DNA of 64,000 bases from Phoenix dactylifera (Eukaryota > Streptophyta > Magnoliopsida > Arecales > Arecaceae). Below are positions 23,214-37,100 of this stretch, piece after piece. Numbering within the stretch: the stretch's first letter is position 1; each line of letters starts with the position of its first letter. The notes under the pieces were generated by a model. That model saw nothing but the letters and a program-made list of their open reading frames with translations, was not told the origin of the DNA and did no database searches. Location: positions 9,736,585 through 9,800,584 of the forward strand of contig NC_052399.1 in assembly GCF_009389715.1 (NCBI RefSeq), read 5' to 3'. The translations under genes and the position numbers were made by a program.

Positions 23214-24072
23214 AAGAACAGGAAAACTAGAGAAACAAGCAGTTATAGAACAACCACAAAAGCATAATACTAGCTCTACAACACTGCAATAAAATTAGCG
23301 AAGCACCCAGGTTGGAATGATTAACATATGCTTAGAAGTCTACGACAATATAAAGCATGGAACTGTAATCAGTTTAAGGTGCTCTATATATATATATGCT
23401 TCCTATTAGGAAGCCATATTAACATAGAGAAATAGAAGAAAGCTACTTCTTTCTCAGAATCATTATAGACTCTGAAGAATTTTTTTTTACTAGAATATTT
23501 TTTCTAGAAAGCCAAGGCCTGAGTATATGATACCTTGAAAAGTAATTTTTATATATTTGGTTGAGCATTTACTTTTCTTAAAAAATATGTAAAATATCTA
23601 TTATGCTTTAATAAAAGAAAATATCTTGCCATATTCTATCTAAAAGCTTAAAAATACTATTGAAAAAAAATATATCTCAATTTCTAGCCAATTTCCATAG
23701 AAATGCTTCTTTCCTATTTTTTTTTAAAAAAAATGAATCAAACACAAGACATTTCATCATTTTTTTATTGACCACACTTTCTTCCTTCTTTTCTCGCAAG
23801 CCAAATGAGTCCCAGCAGTATATTATTTTGATAGTATAGATCATTAACCGAGAGCTACCCACTTAATGATCAGTTATCTCTATCTCATATACAGTTTTAC
23901 CAAACTCATATAAATAATTCGTTGAACTGGTACACTCCTAAAAGATTGAGGAGGAGGAGGAAGAAGAAGAAGAAGAAGAAGAAAAAGCAAGCAACAATTA
24001 AAAGAACAAAAAGAAGAGACTAATTTAGAGACGTTCTTCTTCCATTGTTGAAGATTTCGACCACCACCTTTG
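23214..24072. other. Spacer and 3' side of the NHL gene
   Basis: This AT-rich spacer contains a (GAA)n/(GGA)n tract at about 23948-23984 and a short TA run near 23388. On the minus strand AATAAA at 23769-23764, about 305 bp beyond the stop of the NHL-type gene, is a possible polyadenylation signal. No coding region was recognised. Confidence 0.5.
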
Positions 24073-24852
24073 TTATGTGAATTTAGACTTGCACCCCTGG
24101 GATACGATCCGGGCCTCCTTGGTCAATCCACTGACCTTAATGTCGCATGTTACATCCATGCTCTTGTTCCCCATCTCCAACACGCCTATCGTCTTCCTCA
24201 CTGAGAATTCAATCATCAAGGATAGGGGGATGACGTCCTTCGACCCTTTTAGACTGCTTTGGATCTGTTTTGGTAGCAAAATGTGCGATCCCTGGAGGAC
24301 TAGTTGATAGGTGGTCGTGTTCTGGTATCCCTGATGGAATGCCTGTGTCTTTCCGACCGCAATTTCTACACCATGGTGGGCGAGGATGGCCTTCCCGCCA
24401 GCCACATAGGAGTACCCCATGCGCAAGCTCGGGTTGTCGACGCTCATGGTGAAATGGTACTCGGGCTTCGGTGGGGAGCCACCTCGAGGATTTGGAATAT
24501 TCTTGAGCACGAGCCGGGTGACGGAGAAGGAGGGGTCGGCAGGTCGCACGACCAAGAAGTAGATGATGGCGATGGTGGCAGCTAGGATGCCGGCGACAAC
24601 GGCGATGCCGATGGTCCACTTCAGGCACGGGATGATGGGCCGCCGCTGGTGGCGGTTGTTGTGGTTGTTGCGGTACTGCTCGACAAGCTTGGCATTCTCT
24701 GGGGGTGGAATGCGGTAGATTTGCTCCTTGGGGACTTGGACGACGTAGGTTTCGGTGAGACGGGGCGTGGGACTGGGGTTGGCGGGGGCGGCAGCGGGCT
24801 TGGCCTCGAGCGGAGGTGGTGGAGGTGGTAGGGGGGCGGCCCGCTCCGCCAT
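24073..24852 (-). CDS. NDR1/HIN1-like (NHL, LEA_2) membrane protein, NHL13-like
   Basis: This intact single exon encodes 259 residues; the start CCGCCATGG is a strong plant context. The order is a Pro-rich cytosolic N-terminus (residues 1-50) with YVVQVPKEQIYRIPPPENA, a basic stretch (RNNHNNRHQRRP, 61-72), one membrane segment at about 76-102, then an LEA_2 domain at about 110-250 with NPSLRMGYSY and FHQGYQNTTTYQLVL. Residues 178-180 (NTT) offer an N-glycosylation site. This is the architecture of NDR1/HIN1-like proteins, type II membrane proteins at the plasma membrane or ER with roles in pathogen defence and stress. The VQVPKEQIYR motif is typical of the NHL13-like subgroup. Function in this species is inferred from the family. 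The 5' leader is pyrimidine-rich. Confidence 0.9.
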   Translation of the reverse strand: MAERAAPLPPPPPPLEAKPAAAPANPSPTPRLTETYVVQVPKEQIYRIPPPENAKLVEQYRNNHNNRHQRRPIIPCLKWTIGIAVVAGILAATIAIIYFLVVRPADPSFSVTRLVLKNIPNPRGGSPPKPEYHFTMSVDNPSLRMGYSYVAGGKAILAHHGVEIAVGKTQAFHQGYQNTTTYQLVLQGSHILLPKQIQSSLKGSKDVIPLSLMIEFSVRKTIGVLEMGNKSMDVTCDIKVSGLTKEARIVSQGCKSKFT

Positions 24853-25565
24853 GGCGGGACGGGGATGGAACAGACGAGGGAGGCAAAAGGGGTAATGGGG
24901 AGGGGAAGAGAGAAAAGGGGAGGGGGTTGGAGCTCAGAGGGGGAGAAACACCCGGACACGTAAGACCGCATGGATCTCGCGAGGCCAGCCTATTATAGGA
25001 AAGAAAGACGTCCTTGACTCGGTCAACCATGTTATCTTGAAGCGGATGTTTGTGGAGGGTGGGTGTCTAAACCCACTGCAAACTATCCTGGACCGGACCA
25101 ACCGTTTTGGACCGGCTCTCAACTTTTACATATCATATGGTTTTTTTGGTCTCACCTCCAAGTCCTCCCACTTCAGTGTCTCTCTTCTTTCTCTTATTCC
25201 GAACCTTTAGCATAATGATAATTTTCTTTGAGCTACTGAAAGATTCTTAAAAAGCCTTAAATTGTTTGTTCGCCATTTTCTCGCTTGGCCGAACAATTCC
25301 CTGAATTTCCTTTGTTGATTAAGTTATCAAGGATGTCATGCTATATATAAAGTTTTTGATTCATACATAAAGTATCCATAGGGGATGATAGGAGGATCCT
25401 GCATGTTTTATTTTTTGTCTTTTCACATAGAGTCTCTTTTGGTGGTGCAGCTTGGATCAGATCGGCCTGAACCCGATCTGCAGCTATTTGAGTTCAACAT
25501 GACTTGGGAAAATGCCTGTTGGCCTTGCTTGGGTAACGGTTTGAAGGATTGAGCAAATTAGCTCG
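24853..25565. other. Upstream region of the NHL gene
   Basis: On the minus strand the leader is CT-rich, and CCTATAATAGG near 24990-25000 is a possible TATA element about 140 bp before the ATG. Open frames here (24209-25030 minus and others) are overlaps of the NHL exon in other frames. Beyond 25130 no gene was recognised. Confidence 0.4.
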
Positions 25566-25566
25566 T

Positions 25567-25730
25567 TTTTTTTTTCTGTATCAAATAGCTCATACCAACT
25601 TAGTATGAATACAACTAAAAAAGTCAAAATATAACAAGTTACAGAACGCTCTAAGCAGCTCCCCCTTGCTAATTCAGAGAACTCTTTATGTGATTAGCCA
25701 CAAAAGAGGTCACCAATCCCGCATCTATAT
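25567..25730 (-). mobile_element. LINE 3'-end fragment (RNase H tail)
   Basis: On the minus strand from about 25730 the sequence reads ANIDAGLVTSFVANHIKSSL, then a series of stops in a frame that still follows the C-terminus of the LINE RNase H at 57600-57720. It ends in an A-run (T-run 25567-25575 on plus). ATTAGCT occurs on both sides and may be a short target duplication. It is a short, old, 5'-truncated insertion. Confidence 0.5.
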
Positions 25731-27529
25731 TAGCTTTTTATAGACGTGCTTGGCCTGAAAGCTTGTATCACCTCTTGCCATGCTCCAAATGTTCCGGAGC
25801 AAGGAGCAACGACCACTTATGTCACCACTACTTTTCTAGATCCATCCAATCATTGTAGCAAGTCACCTTCGAGCATGATTATGTTAGAGTTCATTAGTAA
25901 GTTCACGATTGGGCCTAATCGATATGCAATTGATCCATCGCATACTCAACACAAATGATGCAAAAATATATATATTTATATGCATTAATTTAGCAACATT
26001 TGAAGAGAAGATGTGTACATGCGTTAGTGAGTTGATACAACTATATATCACACCAATGTACAAACTAGGCATTCGACTATTATATATGATATTACATTTG
26101 CCATGAACACCTATATACCCTTTCTAATTGGCTAAAGATCCGGGCAGTGGACTCTATTCAGTGGATTGTGTTGTATGCTATTAAACTCTCGGCCCAATTT
26201 GGACTTAATGAATTTGGGATCAGATATTATGATCTAAATCAGGCAAAAATTAAAAAAGATATTCTAATTTGGGTTGTAAAAGACTTGCTAACTAGTAGAT
26301 GCAATTAAGAAAATGCAGAAAATATTTCAAATGAAGCGAGATCGATCTGGTGCTTGCTACATGAGCTCCCAAAAATTTTCTTTCCTTATTTTGGCCAATA
26401 ATCAGTGAACATTCCCCCCCACCCATATATGCTAATGACAACAGGAACCTCCGAAATTTAGCATTCCCTGCCAAAGGGAATTAGACGTACAATTCTCTCT
26501 TATTCATACCTACACGCTTTTCACTTCCCACCTACTTGCTATCTCTACTAATACAAATATTTTGATCAAGATTTCTGACCGGAAATAACAAGAGTTTGCT
26601 CAGGAAGAAGACAGCATTGACAACGCTGCTGCTCTCCTTATGCTGCCTTGTGTCGTTGCCAATGAGGCCGGCCATTTGAATAAGGCCTTGTGTCCTGCGG
26701 GGTTACATTGGCCTAGAGGAAAAGCTGAAGAAGCTCTTGGGATCAATGGTTGCTGGGCCAGCCAAACGAGAAACTATTAGATGGTCCTAATTCACCGTAG
26801 AATTAGAATGAATTTAATCATTTTTTTTTAAATATATGTAATTGCAATATGCACTAGATCTATCTAGTGGACCTAGTCCGCGTAATAATTTCTCAATCTT
26901 AAGAGAGTGGAATTCAATCAGTATGGGGCGAGACATCTAGGAAACCACTAGTCTTGGCTCAATGAACGTAATGTACTACACCTTGCAAAAGATGTTGTAA
27001 TTCTAGCATGCCTAGGTTAGACCACATCAAAGTGTCTTTCTTGAGACTGCAATATCCATACTACCATGTAAAGCAAGAGACTCTCGACTAGTCTTCTAAT
27101 TATATATTGTCTTTTTATGGAGCACCACTGTCTTGTCGCAATATTTAATATATATAATTTAATTAGGCATGTTTGGTTGGGGGAGTTAGACTTTAAAATA
27201 GGAATGAGAATGAATGACTCCATTCTGGCCATTTGCTTGGAGGGGATAGAAATACCTCAATTTTCCAATATTCAATCTCTCCTTTTCTTTAGTATTCAAA
27301 ATCCGTTTCGTCAATTCCGATTCTCTTCATGAACCAAGCGCGTCGGAGAATATGGCCATTTCGATTTCCATTTTAATTCATTCTAATTCTGATTTCAATT
27401 CTGGTCGCGAACTAAATTCGTTTTTTTAAATTCTTTCATTTTAAACGATAGAAATTAGTAAATCGAATAGGAAACGACACTCTTTATTTATGCTTCCCCT
27501 CATGAGAATCCCAATTGCCTTACACTAAT
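25731..27529. other. Intergenic DNA with a possible MITE
   Basis: No gene was recognised. At 27166-27345 the sequence starts CATGTTTGGTTGG and ends GAACCAAGCGCG, an inverted pair around a gene-free core, as in small MITEs of the GTTTGGTT type. The terminal match is short and no target duplication was established. Confidence 0.3.
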
Positions 27530-27740
27530 GAACTCTGAGCAGCAAGATAAACATCCACTACTGCATAAAGTCCCATCGATGAGGCACAGACACATAGCTC
27601 AAGGACCAGGCCTCTGCATGAATAAGCCCATCCCCGGCATTTCTAAGAATAAAACCAGCACTGGCAGAATTTTTCTTAATCGAACTACCAAAGTTGACTT
27701 CAATGGTGCCAAGGTGGGAAAGCTGCCAGCCGAAGTAATG
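27530..27740 (-). mobile_element. LINE fragment, start of the RNase H domain
   Basis: The minus strand reads GTIEVNFGSSIKKNSASAGF, ILRNAGDGLIHAEAWSLS and YVSVPHR, which matches the beginning of a plant LINE RNase H domain (compare LKVNFDGSVLDGGIRGGAGF in the intact LINE at 57230-57300). The catalytic Asp of VNFDG is lost. It is a short decayed piece about 380 bp before the AQR start codon. No tail or target duplication was seen. Confidence 0.55.
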
Positions 27741-27985
27741 AGCCCAAGCTAGTGAAAAAGGGGCATTTAGATTCAGCTTGAACCAGCTCGAACTAGGCTA
27801 AACTTAAAAGATGAGCGCTTTTACAAATAGGCCCTTATATTACATCAATACTATAAATATCTTTTCAGCAAAAGGATTATCTTTCGCGAATTCGGATCCA
27901 TAATGATTGAATCGTTACCGCGCCTCCTCCCATAGTTCTAGGTCGGTTTCCCAGCTGGCGCTCTCGACTCTCGCCTTCGTCCCGC

Positions 27986-28039
27986 TAGGGTTTATCGGCG
28001 GCTTCCCCCAGTCGCCGTGAGACCCTCTTAAAACCCTAA
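27986..28039 (+). promoter_or_regulatory. Two telobox motifs in the AQR leader
   Basis: TAGGGTTTA at 27986-27994 and AAACCCTAA at 28031-28039 are telo-box sequences in opposite orientation, 80-135 bp before the AQR start codon. Such motifs are common near transcription starts of plant housekeeping genes for translation and RNA processing. No clear TATA box is present. The region is GC-rich and probably includes the 5' UTR. Confidence 0.5.
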
Positions 28040-28119
28040 TCGACCACTTCTCTTGCTCCAATTCGTACCTCCAAAACCCTCTCAGCCCCTCGAATTGTTC
28101 CCTTCCTTAGCCGGCGGCC

Positions 28120-31100
28120 ATGCCGAAGGTCTACGGCACCGGCACCTACGACTTCCGCCGACACCGGGTCGCCGAGTACCCCGTCGAGCCCGTCCAGGGG
28201 CCGGCGGCGAAGACGCTGCCGGAGAAACCGCCGGAGGGGAACCTCTCGAGTGCCATCACCCTGCTCGAGATCCAGCGGGACCGGCTCACCAAGATCGCCG
28301 CGGCCAACTGGCTGAAGACCGGTGGGGCGGACGCCGCGGCCCACAAGTTTGATCCGGAGTTGGTGAGAGAGATCTATGAGACGGAGCTTTTGGTCTCCGG
28401 GGACCGGAAGACGGTTCCCCTCCAGAGGGTCATGATTCTGGAGGTCAGTCAATACTTGGAGAACTATCTGTGGCCTAATTTCGATCCCGAGGCTGCTACA
28501 TTCGAGCATATTATGTCGATGATCCTCATGGTTAATGAGAAGGTAAGGCGTTGAACTTTCTCGAGTTTTACAAGAAGAAAATAATGGGAAGATATTATTT
28601 TTTTTATTACTTTATTTATTTATGTTTCTCTCTTGAAGTTCCGGGAGAATGTGGCAGCATGGATTTGTTTTCATGATAGGAAGGATTTGTTCAAGGCGTT
28701 CCTGTGGAGGGTTCTTTTGCTTAAGGAACAGGTTGGATTGGTTGTTTCTTTATTTATTTTGTTACTTAAAGTTATTTACTTGAACAAATCATTCATATAT
28801 TTCAAGATATTATGGCCTGTATATGCTTTTATGCCCATATCTTCTCCAGTATGGTGATCGGACAATTAGTTGCAGAAACAACTTCTTTTAGTTCACTTAA
28901 GTTCCAATTTTAGTGATTGCGCACTCTATTCTTTCTTTATTTAATAGTGTCAAGTGTATTGCTTTTACAGTCTTAGATTTCTTTATTTGCTGAGAGGTTC
29001 TTGGTTATACATATTCACAGGGAAGAGCCTTAAGTATAGCAGAGAAGACAAATTACTTGCTTTTCATGATCAATGCCTTTCAGGTACGCAGATGCTGGAA
29101 TACTTCTTTCATTGATTAAATAAAGGTAGGATTGCAGCTGGCACTAATCTTATGGCTGTCTTGTTTCTTGAACATTTCATTAATTCAGCCAAACTTTCAT
29201 CTGTTCTCGTGTAATATTTATGATTAATCTTTCAAAAATTTTCATATATGTACAGCTTACACAAAATTCCCATGTGCATTTTATCTTTGCTTCCAAAACC
29301 TATGCGTATACAATAAGCTTACTGACACCAGTGCAATTAGCAAGATTTAATGTACTGTGACATGTCAATCCATACCACACTGTTTGGATACAGGCATGGT
29401 AGAGTGGCTTGTACTGTTGTATCGCTTGTGTTGGCTCATGCTAACAGATACAACTCATGCTAACAGTGTTTTATGGAAACTGGTTTTTGACTCGTATCTA
29501 GCAGGGCTTATCATGATACCCTGCCATGGCAGTCCTTGGGCAGCACAAGCATGGAACATAATACTTAAATCCTATTAAATCTAAGAGGCTGATTAATTCA
29601 GATGCTTTAAAAGCTGGTAGCATTGGCTGCCTAAACAGGCTGGGCTGGGGTTGTCTAGGTGCCCGCCTTAACATTGTTTTATCATGTTTGAGCTTGGAAT
29701 TGAAGTTATATTGGCAAGTTTATAATTCCCATTTACTTGCTACATTTTATTTGATATGTTCTATTTTATTTATTATATTGCAAGTATATTTTCTTTTTTC
29801 TCCTTATAATTATTGTTTATTTTTAGTTTATTATTTTTGCACCAGCTTGATCTCTAGATGCTTGTCTAGGCATCCACTTAGCAACTGGTTGTTTGGCAGC
29901 CCTGTCGTCGCCGATCTTTCACCTCTAATCTTTTAAATCATTGATCAATTCCGAAGTGTAGGTTATTGAAGTTCATTATTGGATTTTGCATTGTTTAATG
30001 CTGCAACTCTTGCCACTATTTGCTACCTTATGAGATTCAACACCATGGAGTGTTAAACTGCGAAATCGGGAATAAAACTCATTGCCCCTTAAGTGGGCAG
30101 ATATTTAAGGTCCATGTGCAACTGGCCTGCAGACCCTTAAATGGACAAAAATATTGAAACAAAGAGATAGGGATAGTAGTAAAGGAAAAGGTAGGGAGAG
30201 TAGTAAAGGAAAAGGAAGGGGAGAGAGAGAGAGAGAGAGCATATGGGAAAGAACATGGATTGCAGAAACTCGTTCTTACTAAAAGATAAGGTCATCAATT
30301 TGAGGGAAAACATAACCAAGATGCACCTCTCTGCCCCCTACTGCTCTCTTTCACATGATGCTTTAGAGATATTATTGCAACAATGCTTTAGTTTATCATT
30401 TTGTGCCTCTCAATGGTCTTTGTGGAGAAGTTAGCAGCCCGGCGATCCGTCTTGATAAATGGAATGCTATTTCTTGTTTACATTCATTTTCCCTCAATAA
30501 AAATGATAAATTCCTTTTTAAAATGATTTTTTCCATTGTGGCATATGTAATCATAAGTTGTACATAATAGAATTTCTATCATGATGTAGCTTTTGCTAAG
30601 CTTTTTATTTTAGTTCATCACAACATATAGTGCTAATAACCATGTGTTCTAGGGCATCAGTTCTATATCCTAACATTCTTGACTACTGTTGGTGGTTGAT
30701 GCCCTATTAGTATGTTGCATCTGCATCTCAAGTGCTGCAAGATTGTAAATACAAGATAAATATTGATCAATGCATATTAGAACATCAAGGGTGACATTTT
30801 CCACACCATTGCAAGAATGAGCTTGTGGTTGCATCATATGGAAAGTTAGAATGTACAATTATTATACGTTGTCTCCTCTTTCACAGCATTGTCTCATCGC
30901 TTTAGTCTCCCTAATCTGGTGTAATTATGAAAGTGTTATCCATCAAAGCAAGAAGGTGATCCCATGTTATTTTGAATAGGAACCTATGCTTCATAGAATG
31001 ATTGACTAAAGCAATTACATTTGCAACCATGAAGTTTCTATATGCTTTTGAACTTCTACAACATTGGTGAGGGGTTGATAAGCACTCAATTCCTTGTAGG

Positions 31101-34100
31101 AGCCTTTGAGTGCAATATTACTATAAGAGAGTCGTTTCTCTTCTCCCTTTTTGTTTGGAAAGTACTCTAGAGCTGCAGACGGTCATACTTGAGGCCACAC
31201 TTTCCCGTGATATCTGTTTCTTCTATGATGCCTTAAGGAGACATTGGAGCTGAGCTTTGGGTTTAAATTGTTCCACAACAAAGTTATAATTGGACAACTT
31301 CATGGTTCTGTTCTGCTAACCTGGTATCATCCTCAATAGGAGAAATGAGATACTTTTGCTTACCATTTTTTCACAGATTGACTGTCATTTTGAAACCATA
31401 CACAATAATGTTCATGCTCATTCTGTTATCAAATTTATCAAAACTACATGATACTTATACATAATTAACTATCATTTTGAAACCATTTCAAAAGGTAATG
31501 AACCAGCAATAGCACTTATGAGGAGCTAGAGAGATCATGATCCACGCATGCATGACAGTCAGCTCTCTATTGGATAGCACTCATAAATTTATTGCATGAG
31601 GAACTCACAGTAACGTATTCAAACAACGTTCACTTAAAGGAGGAGCTTTTTATAAAATAGGCATCCACCTATTCTTGTGTCTCCAAATGAAATGATGTTT
31701 TTGGGCCATAAAACCCAACATTACACTATCGAATTCATGTGATTGCATATAATTGGTTGGCAAGAAAGTAAAGCCTAGGGAGATAGGAAAAGGCTAAAAT
31801 TTTGAAGTTTCGGGTATGGGGTCCATATCGTACCGTAACGATACTGTGCTAATGTGGTATTGGTATGCCAAAAAAAATTTCATACTGTACCGTAACAATA
31901 CTGTGTTAGTGTGGCATTGGTACAGGATCCGGTATCAAGACGACGAATCTTGCATAGAGGGGCACATGTTTAAGGAGATAAGAAAAAGCTAAAATTTTGA
32001 AGTGATGCATAATATTATAGAAAACAATTTTTCTAGCCATTCGTAATTTTAAATGCCTACAACAATGCAACTAACCATCTCCATTATTGAAGTGTTCTGG
32101 GTAAAGATGCATGGAATTGCTTCACCTTTGATCAAGATTTGAAAATTTAGTTTTGGTTTTGGTCGAGTCTGTGAAGTTTCGGGTTTGGCAAGTCTGACAG
32201 TTTTTAAAGTTTTGCAGTTATGATGAAAAATAAAAATTAAGAGAAGCCAATAAAAATTATAATACAATATTATTGAGTATGATGTGTAATATTGATTTTC
32301 TATATATCTAGTTTTTACAAATTTAGGCTGAAGTCTATTTCATGCAAGTTAAATTAAGTATATTGGTATTTTTTTTTCATATGAACACATTACTATTTAA
32401 TTCTTGAACTTCAGTTGTCAAAAAGAAACAAGTTGACACTATAGAGTTATGTTATTATCTATCTTTTCTTTTAAATAATAGATTCTATTTTCTGGCGTTT
32501 ACAATTGTATTGGGATTATATATTTAATTGTCCCTCTTCGACAGAGAAGTATATAACTTAGTATACAAGCAAAAAACCACCTCAAAAGAACACCTCTTAT
32601 TGGCCTAATTTCAGTTTTTTGTCAGTTCCGGTTCTTTAGTTCATATATCAGAAATATGTAAATCATATTTATTTTGTGTTCCCTTTGAGAGGGACGTATA
32701 TCAGAGAGATTGGATGTATGATGAGAAGGCACCTTTGTTTTTTTTTTTTTTGGGGGGGGGGGGGGGTGACATGCTGGCTCAGTGATGGAGAGAGAAGGTT
32801 AAAAAGAAAAAGGGATTTTGTCACTGTAAAGACTACACAGAGCAGCTTGTCACTCTGTGCAGCTTTTCAATCCCATAAGGTACCACTGAAGGGTACACTA
32901 CACCCACACAAGTTCCTGGAAAACTATGTTTAAGAAGTCATATAATAAGGTGGTTACAGTACAAAGACAACTAGGATTGTCAATCTGATAGAAAATAAGG
33001 ATGGCTGTAAAAGTTTATAAAGAATATATGTAGATAGTAATTTTAAATCTTAACTGATGATAATGGATCACTGGCATCAATGTCATCAATGTTAAGTATT
33101 TGTTTGCTTGATCCTTCAAGATCTGAAGCATTGGGTGTGTTCACTCCAGCAATTAATTCTCTCCAAGTTGATGAATCCTTATTATTTGTTAGACCTCTAG
33201 ATATTCTTCTAGACCTTCAAGTGCAGGTCAACTTGCCACATGTTGGGTGTCCACTTTTAGTTATTGAGGGCTTCATGGACTTTTCTACTTGGGTTAGGAA
33301 AACGAGTGCTGGAACTTCAGATATCTCTTCATGCAGAAACTTGACTATGTGGACCACAACTGTCAAAGTTTATGCAGAGAATGCACAAACGGGTAGTTAG
33401 AAATTTTTAATTGATTGTTGATCTCCAATATTTGGCTTGATCCGACCAAGTTACAAAGTATTGGGTGGATTCTCCTAATTATCCTGTTTGCTTCATGAAG
33501 TTTTGAAACTCCATGATTTTCATTGCTGGGCCGATGAATTTTTGTTACAAAGGTTGTGGAATTGAAGCCACTTATTTAACAATGGTAGCCTCATAGTAAG
33601 TATGTATTTATTTTTTTCACTCTCAATATTAAATTATATGCTATCTTGCCAGTTCTATAAATCCCATCTAGTGATGTGGGCCTGATAGATCAATTGGGTT
33701 AGTATTACTTTACCTTAATCCTTTGCCTTTGATGGAAAGGAAAGATTTTGTGTGAATGATCTACCGAATCAGATCTTGTTATCTTATTAAATTCCACTCA
33801 CTAAGAGTTTCGAGAACGAGTAACCTCTATAGTACTGGTTCTGTAATGATATAACAATTAAGTTTTGTCAATTCTTAATTCCAGTACTCTCTTAAACTTT
33901 GTTATAATTATTATTTTTCTATAAAAAATATCTATTGCCGATTAAAAAAGAACAGTGCAGCTGAAAACTTCGCCTTCTAATATGTGTACAATTATCCAGC
34001 TGTTCTAATTGGTATTTGTTCTATAGCTTCTTATTTTTGCTTATGTACTGTATGCTTTGTTGCAGAGTTTGGAGGATGAGGTTGTTAGTGAAACCGTACT

Positions 34101-37100
34101 GAAGTTAGTAAGTTTACAGATATGGCATAGTCTTTCCTTTGGTAGACTTCAGGTAAGTCTAGATGATTATCTGCAGTAATTCTGCATCAATTTGCTTTAG
34201 CTCTTGAGAAGTAAGTTAGTTCCTTATTTACACCTTTTTGCAGATGGAGTTGTGCCTGAATCCTCATTTAATCAAGAAGTGGAAAAAAATGATAAAGAAA
34301 GAAGCAAAAGAAGCCAAAAAAGGACGGCAGGCATTTGATCCTTCAAAGATGGTTGAAGTGACATTCCTAAGAAATCTAATTGAAGAATTTTTAGAGGTAA
34401 CTGTGACTATTTTCTTAAGTAATTGCCTAACTTTTTCTTATATAGATGAACTCTTTCTGAAGTTTTGCCAGAACGTGTGTCAGATACTTGATTCCAAGGT
34501 CATACAACAAAAGCATGATGATGAAGAAACCCATTTTAACGATTCATATAATGTGCAAATTGATGATTCTTGTGTCTTATACTGTGAGAGGTTTATGGAA
34601 TTCCTGATTGACTTGCTGAGCCAACTGCCTACGAGGAGGTATTCGATTCTTCGTTCGCTATTCTTTGTTTCTGAAACCAGTTTCATTTTAGTATGATATT
34701 TGGTTTTTTGCCATTATCATTTTTTTGTTTGTTTGGATGAACAATCAGTTCATGAATACATGATGCTTCCTGAGATGGTTTGCTTCATCTGTTCCTCTTT
34801 GGTTGTGTCTCTTGTACCACACTCATGTATATAACTAAATATCAATTGATGATAAAGATGGTTCTATTTGTTCATTTGACTAAAGTTAGATATGATTAAG
34901 AAATTCTTTTTTTGAAAAATTTAGGTCATTCCAGAAGAATGTGCCTATGCAAGAATTCTCACATCTCAAAAATTTTAAGTTTGGGAAAGGTGAATTTTTG
35001 TTCCCAATTCTTGGTTGATGTAAATGGTCTTATAAGTAAATTATCATTGCAGGATTATAGTGCATGCTCATGAAAGTCATGTGACTGACCAAGGGAAATT
35101 TTTGGTTTTCTTGATCATGAGTTGCTTAAAAATAAATTTGGAACTGATAAATTTAAGAACAAAATCAATCTCTAGTTTTTCCAGATCAGCATGTTAGTAT
35201 TGTTATTATATGTTGGCCAAGTATTTTTCTGTTTCTTGGATGTGTATCTTACCTATGATGGCATTGTGTAACTCTTTTTTTTTTTTCTCGACCTTCCCAT
35301 TATTAAGCCCACAGGGAAGATCTACTTATTATTTATTACTCCCTTATTTTGTCTTCTGACAGATAGTTATGGCTGTAGTTTCTTCCCTGCCATGCTTTTA
35401 TTTATTTATATACTAATTTGTTTATTATGTTTTGCAGATTTTTGAAGCCTGTTGTCGCTGATGTTGCTGTTGTTGCTAAATGTCATTTGAGTGTACTTTA
35501 CACTCATGAAAAGGGGCGGCTTTTTGCACAGCTGGTAGACTTGCTACAGTTTTATGAAGGTTTTGAGATTGATGACCATGTTGGGATGCAACTGAGTGAT
35601 GATGATGTTTTGCTGGCTCATTATTCCCGTCTTCAAGCTTTTCAACTTTTAGCATTTAAGCAAGTACCTAAGGTATGTGTACAAGTGTAAACACAGTCTT
35701 TTGATATTAAGTTTATGTTATTTCTGTAATTTGTATTTAACATAAATTACATTTTTTGGTTGTTCAAGTTACGAGATTTTGCACTGTGTAACATTGGTGC
35801 AATTCATAAGCGTGCGGATCTTTCAAAGAAATTATCTATATTGTCTGCCGAAGAACTACAAGATTTGGTTTGTAATAAGGTTGGTATATATGCATTGCTC
35901 AGTGTGACTGCTTTCTGATTTTTTCTTGTTGCGTCTACACCTTTTATAATATATTTTATCTAATTCTGAAGTGGATTGACTAGATAAACATGTGGACATC
36001 CATTCATTATGTGCTTGTAGATTTCTATGTGAAGTTGCTGAACCATTTAAATTTTTCTTGCTTCTTTTCATATAGCATGTTGTTAGCATGTTCTTGGTCC
36101 ATCCGAAGATATTTTACATGAATGATAGTTACTGTTGAATGGCCATGTGTGATAAGAGAGACTAAGGCTTAAAGAAGGATTAATGGCCTTTTTTTTTGTT
36201 AAGGAACGAAGATGATTTTAACTGAGTTATATGTTTAAAGAAAATTTACCCTTTTGAACCCAAAGAACTGCTTGTGAAAAAGCATTCAAGCATTCCATTT
36301 CATCCATGTAAAAGTACATCTATAAATATGCACAGAAGATATCCATTAGAAAATGTGTGCATCCGTATTGCTGTTTTACATCATTTCAACTTACTCAAGT
36401 AACAAGCAATAACAAAGCCAACAATTCTGTAGAGCTACACAAAGCGGGAATACATGAATGGAAACTTGCATGAAGAATTTGCATAATCTCACAATATGTC
36501 TAATAAAGTTACGCCCCAAATTTTCCTTCCAGACTTTGTTTGATGATCAAGTCCTCCTTTCATGATACAACTTAATGTTGTACAAATGCCCATCTGCTTC
36601 ATTCAAGCTCTCTACATTCATTGTGCAACCACTGCCCCCACCCCGCTTTCCCTCCTTCCTATGTATGGTTGTGTCTCTATCTGTCTATTTATCTGCATGT
36701 GCATTTGTGTATATTCTCCTCACTTGTGAATGGCTAGTGACAAACCAATTTAAGAATGTCTGCATTTATACCAAATTTACATGCATAATGAGCAAGAAGG
36801 TTACTTTTTGGATGTGTCTAATGTCTACAAGATAGAAGTAAACCTCTTTTGCCTTGAGTGTATGGGGTTTAATATATGGCCAATTTAGTCTCTTTTACTT
36901 AGCTTGTATAACCACCAGAAGTCACATTATGGGCATTCTAATGGTATTCATATAACCGATTGCACTACGCTCACTTGTAGATGGACAAAAAATTACACTC
37001 ACTTGTAGATGGACAAAAAATCTTAAATGTCATAGGTTTTGATTAACAGCTTGGATTTAGAAATTAGATGACCTACTGTGTTTTTTACTGGTAGAGATCT

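Noticed and set aside
24209..25030. 273-codon minus frame overlapping the NHL gene
   Set aside because: It overlaps the NHL exon in another frame and reads low-complexity Pro/Arg/His-rich text, typical of a GC-rich shadow frame.
34397..34696. Reading through AQR intron 5 as coding
   Set aside because: The frame is open across the 87-base intron, but GTAACTGTG...GTGTGTCAG gives the conserved join EFLE-ILDSKV and the inserted text is not conserved in the family.
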